Positions 62,346 to 64,000 of a stretch of DNA of 64,000 bases are shown here, one piece after another. Under the pieces are notes generated by a model, which did not search any database, was not told the origin of the DNA, and saw only the letters and a list, made by a program, of their open reading frames with translations. Position 1 is the first letter of the stretch. Each line of letters begins with the position of its first letter. The position numbers were made by a program, and so were the translations under genes. The DNA comes from Erythrophleum ivorense (taxonomy: Eukaryota; Streptophyta; Magnoliopsida; Fabales; Fabaceae), in assembly GCA_026724425.1 (NCBI GenBank), contig JAIUCV010000001.1, positions 5,624,556 through 5,688,555 on the forward strand, in the 5' to 3' direction.

Positions 62346-64000
62346 CTGCATGTCAGAATTATATTGTGTTCATTGACCAGAAATGAAGATCATTTTACTT
62401 TCAGGGGTAAGTGAAGCTTTTCAAAGCTTAATCTCTTCACTGAATCAGCGTATGAATTTAAATAGACATGATCTGCTTCAAGTAGTCATTCAATGCATGT
62501 AGAGATTAAGGGAACCTTGCCAAATATAAGTCAGCTCTTATCCACAGATTAGCATTCTGCAGTTCAATACAGCAGCTTGCTACAGTTTTAGAATTCCATG
62601 GTTTAATACAGCACATTACTAAACTAAAGGTACAGTGATGATAGTGCACTTCTAAAAACTTCAAACTTTTAACAATCATAAGCATAGTTAGTAAACAAGG
62701 CATACCCCCTCAGCTGAGATGTTTGCATTCAATAAGGTGCTGGTGGGCACACACCTGCCAAGGATGCTGCCCACCAGCATGCTCATCCTAATATTCAAAA
62801 TACATCAAGCAAAAGCCCTAAAAAGATTAAGCCATGGTTATTTCACTCATTTGTACCGAAGAATGGAGTTCTTAGAAGCAATTCCAGCTCACAAATGACA
62901 AACTGAATGGCATAACTTATTTCCTCCTCCATTTTCACTTTTTTTTTGGGTGAACTTCCTTCAGATCTTTTCTTTTTTCTCTCTGTATTCTTCCTCTTTT
63001 TTCTTCATCTTCTATTATTTTGTCTTCTGTTCCCTTTTCTCTGTTTTCTTGCAGTGTGTTTGAGATTTTAAAGGAAAGGAAGGAGGAGATAGAATAAAAA
63101 AATTTCTTTCCATTTATTAGAATATTCAATAAGAAATAAAATGAGAATTCACCTATCTTCATCTGCTTAGAAAAGGAGGATTAAAAGAGAAGGTTCATCT
63201 TTACAAAAACTCTTAAATATCCCTTACTTCCCTCCCAAATTTCACTCCCTAAAAGTAAAATTAGTGGGAATGGATTTCCAGAATTCCCCTACTCCGTTCA
63301 ATCAAAAGAAACTCCTAAGAATGTAAATAAGCATATGCGCCCTTTCCTTCCCTCTTGACTTTCTTGGTTTTTATGATGGCTAATAAACTCGTGCCATGTG
63401 AATCAAATATAACACCAAGACATTTTTTGCCATGTATTACAGCATGATATGTCAATGTCATCTGCTAAAAATCGCCTAATCACATTTATTGTTTTCATTG
63501 ACACCAAATGAGCTTCAAATTAAGAAAGGAATTCATTCATATATCATGCCATGTTCCATTTTAACTTCTGTGTATATGTTCTGCACTGTAATTTCTTGAA
63601 TATGACATGCTTGATTGCTTTATATGATCATATTATGATATACATGACACATTTCAAAATCATCTTAGACACAATAACATTGGCCAAATTCTTTTTGGTA
63701 TATTGATTGCTGTGATATGTACAAGCATATAGCAATGTACAATTAAGTTTATCATCCTAAAGTCTAAACTGCTTTTAGTTAGATATATATAACTTTGTTC
63801 TACTTAATTTAGAATTTTACAGCATACTATTTTATAGATGCAGGATAAAGGGGGTTTAAATATAACTGTTTTTTATTTTGATTACTTTAATCTAATTTTA
63901 GTAGGAATAATTTAGAAATTGTATTTAGTTATTGTAGGTAACTTTGAGGTACTCATGGTAGAATTATAGTCCTACTAGGATAACATATGGCTTAGGAATG
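62346..64000. other. GET4 intron (inferred) to the window edge
   Basis: The exon at 62345 has a good acceptor (CATGCAG) and starts mid-protein, so this stretch is probably intron. I found no upstream GET4 exon in it on the minus strand. It contains a pyrimidine-rich patch near 62935-63060 and no recognisable repeat ends. Confidence 0.5.

Noticed and set aside
1..64000. tRNA, rRNA, CRISPR arrays and bacterial-type operon signals
   Set aside because: A scan for tRNA B-box-like GGTTCGA motifs gave only repeat-derived hits without a cloverleaf, and no spaced direct-repeat arrays were seen. The window is plant nuclear DNA.

Overview
This is nuclear DNA from a eudicot plant. Coding exons are short and flanked by GT/AG introns with long AT-rich intergenic DNA, and the retroelements are of plant type (Ty1/copia, Ty3/gypsy-type LTR, plant L1 LINE with RNase H, Caulimoviridae-like insertion). 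A woody rosid is possible, but the species cannot be fixed from the sequence alone.

Only four protein-coding genes can be supported. (1) 62-409 (+) is the last exon of a mitochondrial-carrier-family transporter. (2) 2145-7374 (-) is a complete five-exon gene for mitochondrial ATP synthase subunit d. It encodes 168 residues and has a site II (TGGGCY) promoter cluster just upstream. (3) 28696-29977 (-) is a complete two-exon class I LOB-domain transcription factor of the LBD1/LBD11 clade, with a TATA box upstream. (4) 57215-62345 (-) is the 3' part of GET4, the tail-anchored-protein targeting factor; its 5' exons lie beyond the right edge. Genes 1 and 2 are convergent and both relate to mitochondria, but nothing shows they are functionally linked.

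The rest is mostly transposon-derived. Intron 1 of the ATP synthase gene holds a 1.5-kb non-autonomous LTR element (5-bp target duplication CAAGC) and a 0.8-kb hAT-like element. From 10853 to 19614 lies a degenerate copia element with both LTRs and an exact CATCT target duplication. Its gag zinc knuckle is split by a 2.8-kb solo gypsy-type LTR (12429-15233) rich in CCGCGG palindromes. A LINE carcass occupies about 36590-39530. A decayed endogenous pararetrovirus occupies about 45240-50290 and is itself interrupted by a 1.3-kb insert and a foldback MITE. Several AT-rich MITEs are scattered between, one (42538-43233) with a perfect 8-bp target duplication.

The layout reads as gene-poor, repeat-rich sequence in which successive insertions can be ordered by nesting. 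No new multi-gene system is evident. The most useful observations are the nested retroelement history, the pararetrovirus relic, the GC-rich palindrome islets, and the odd predicted C-terminus of GET4.
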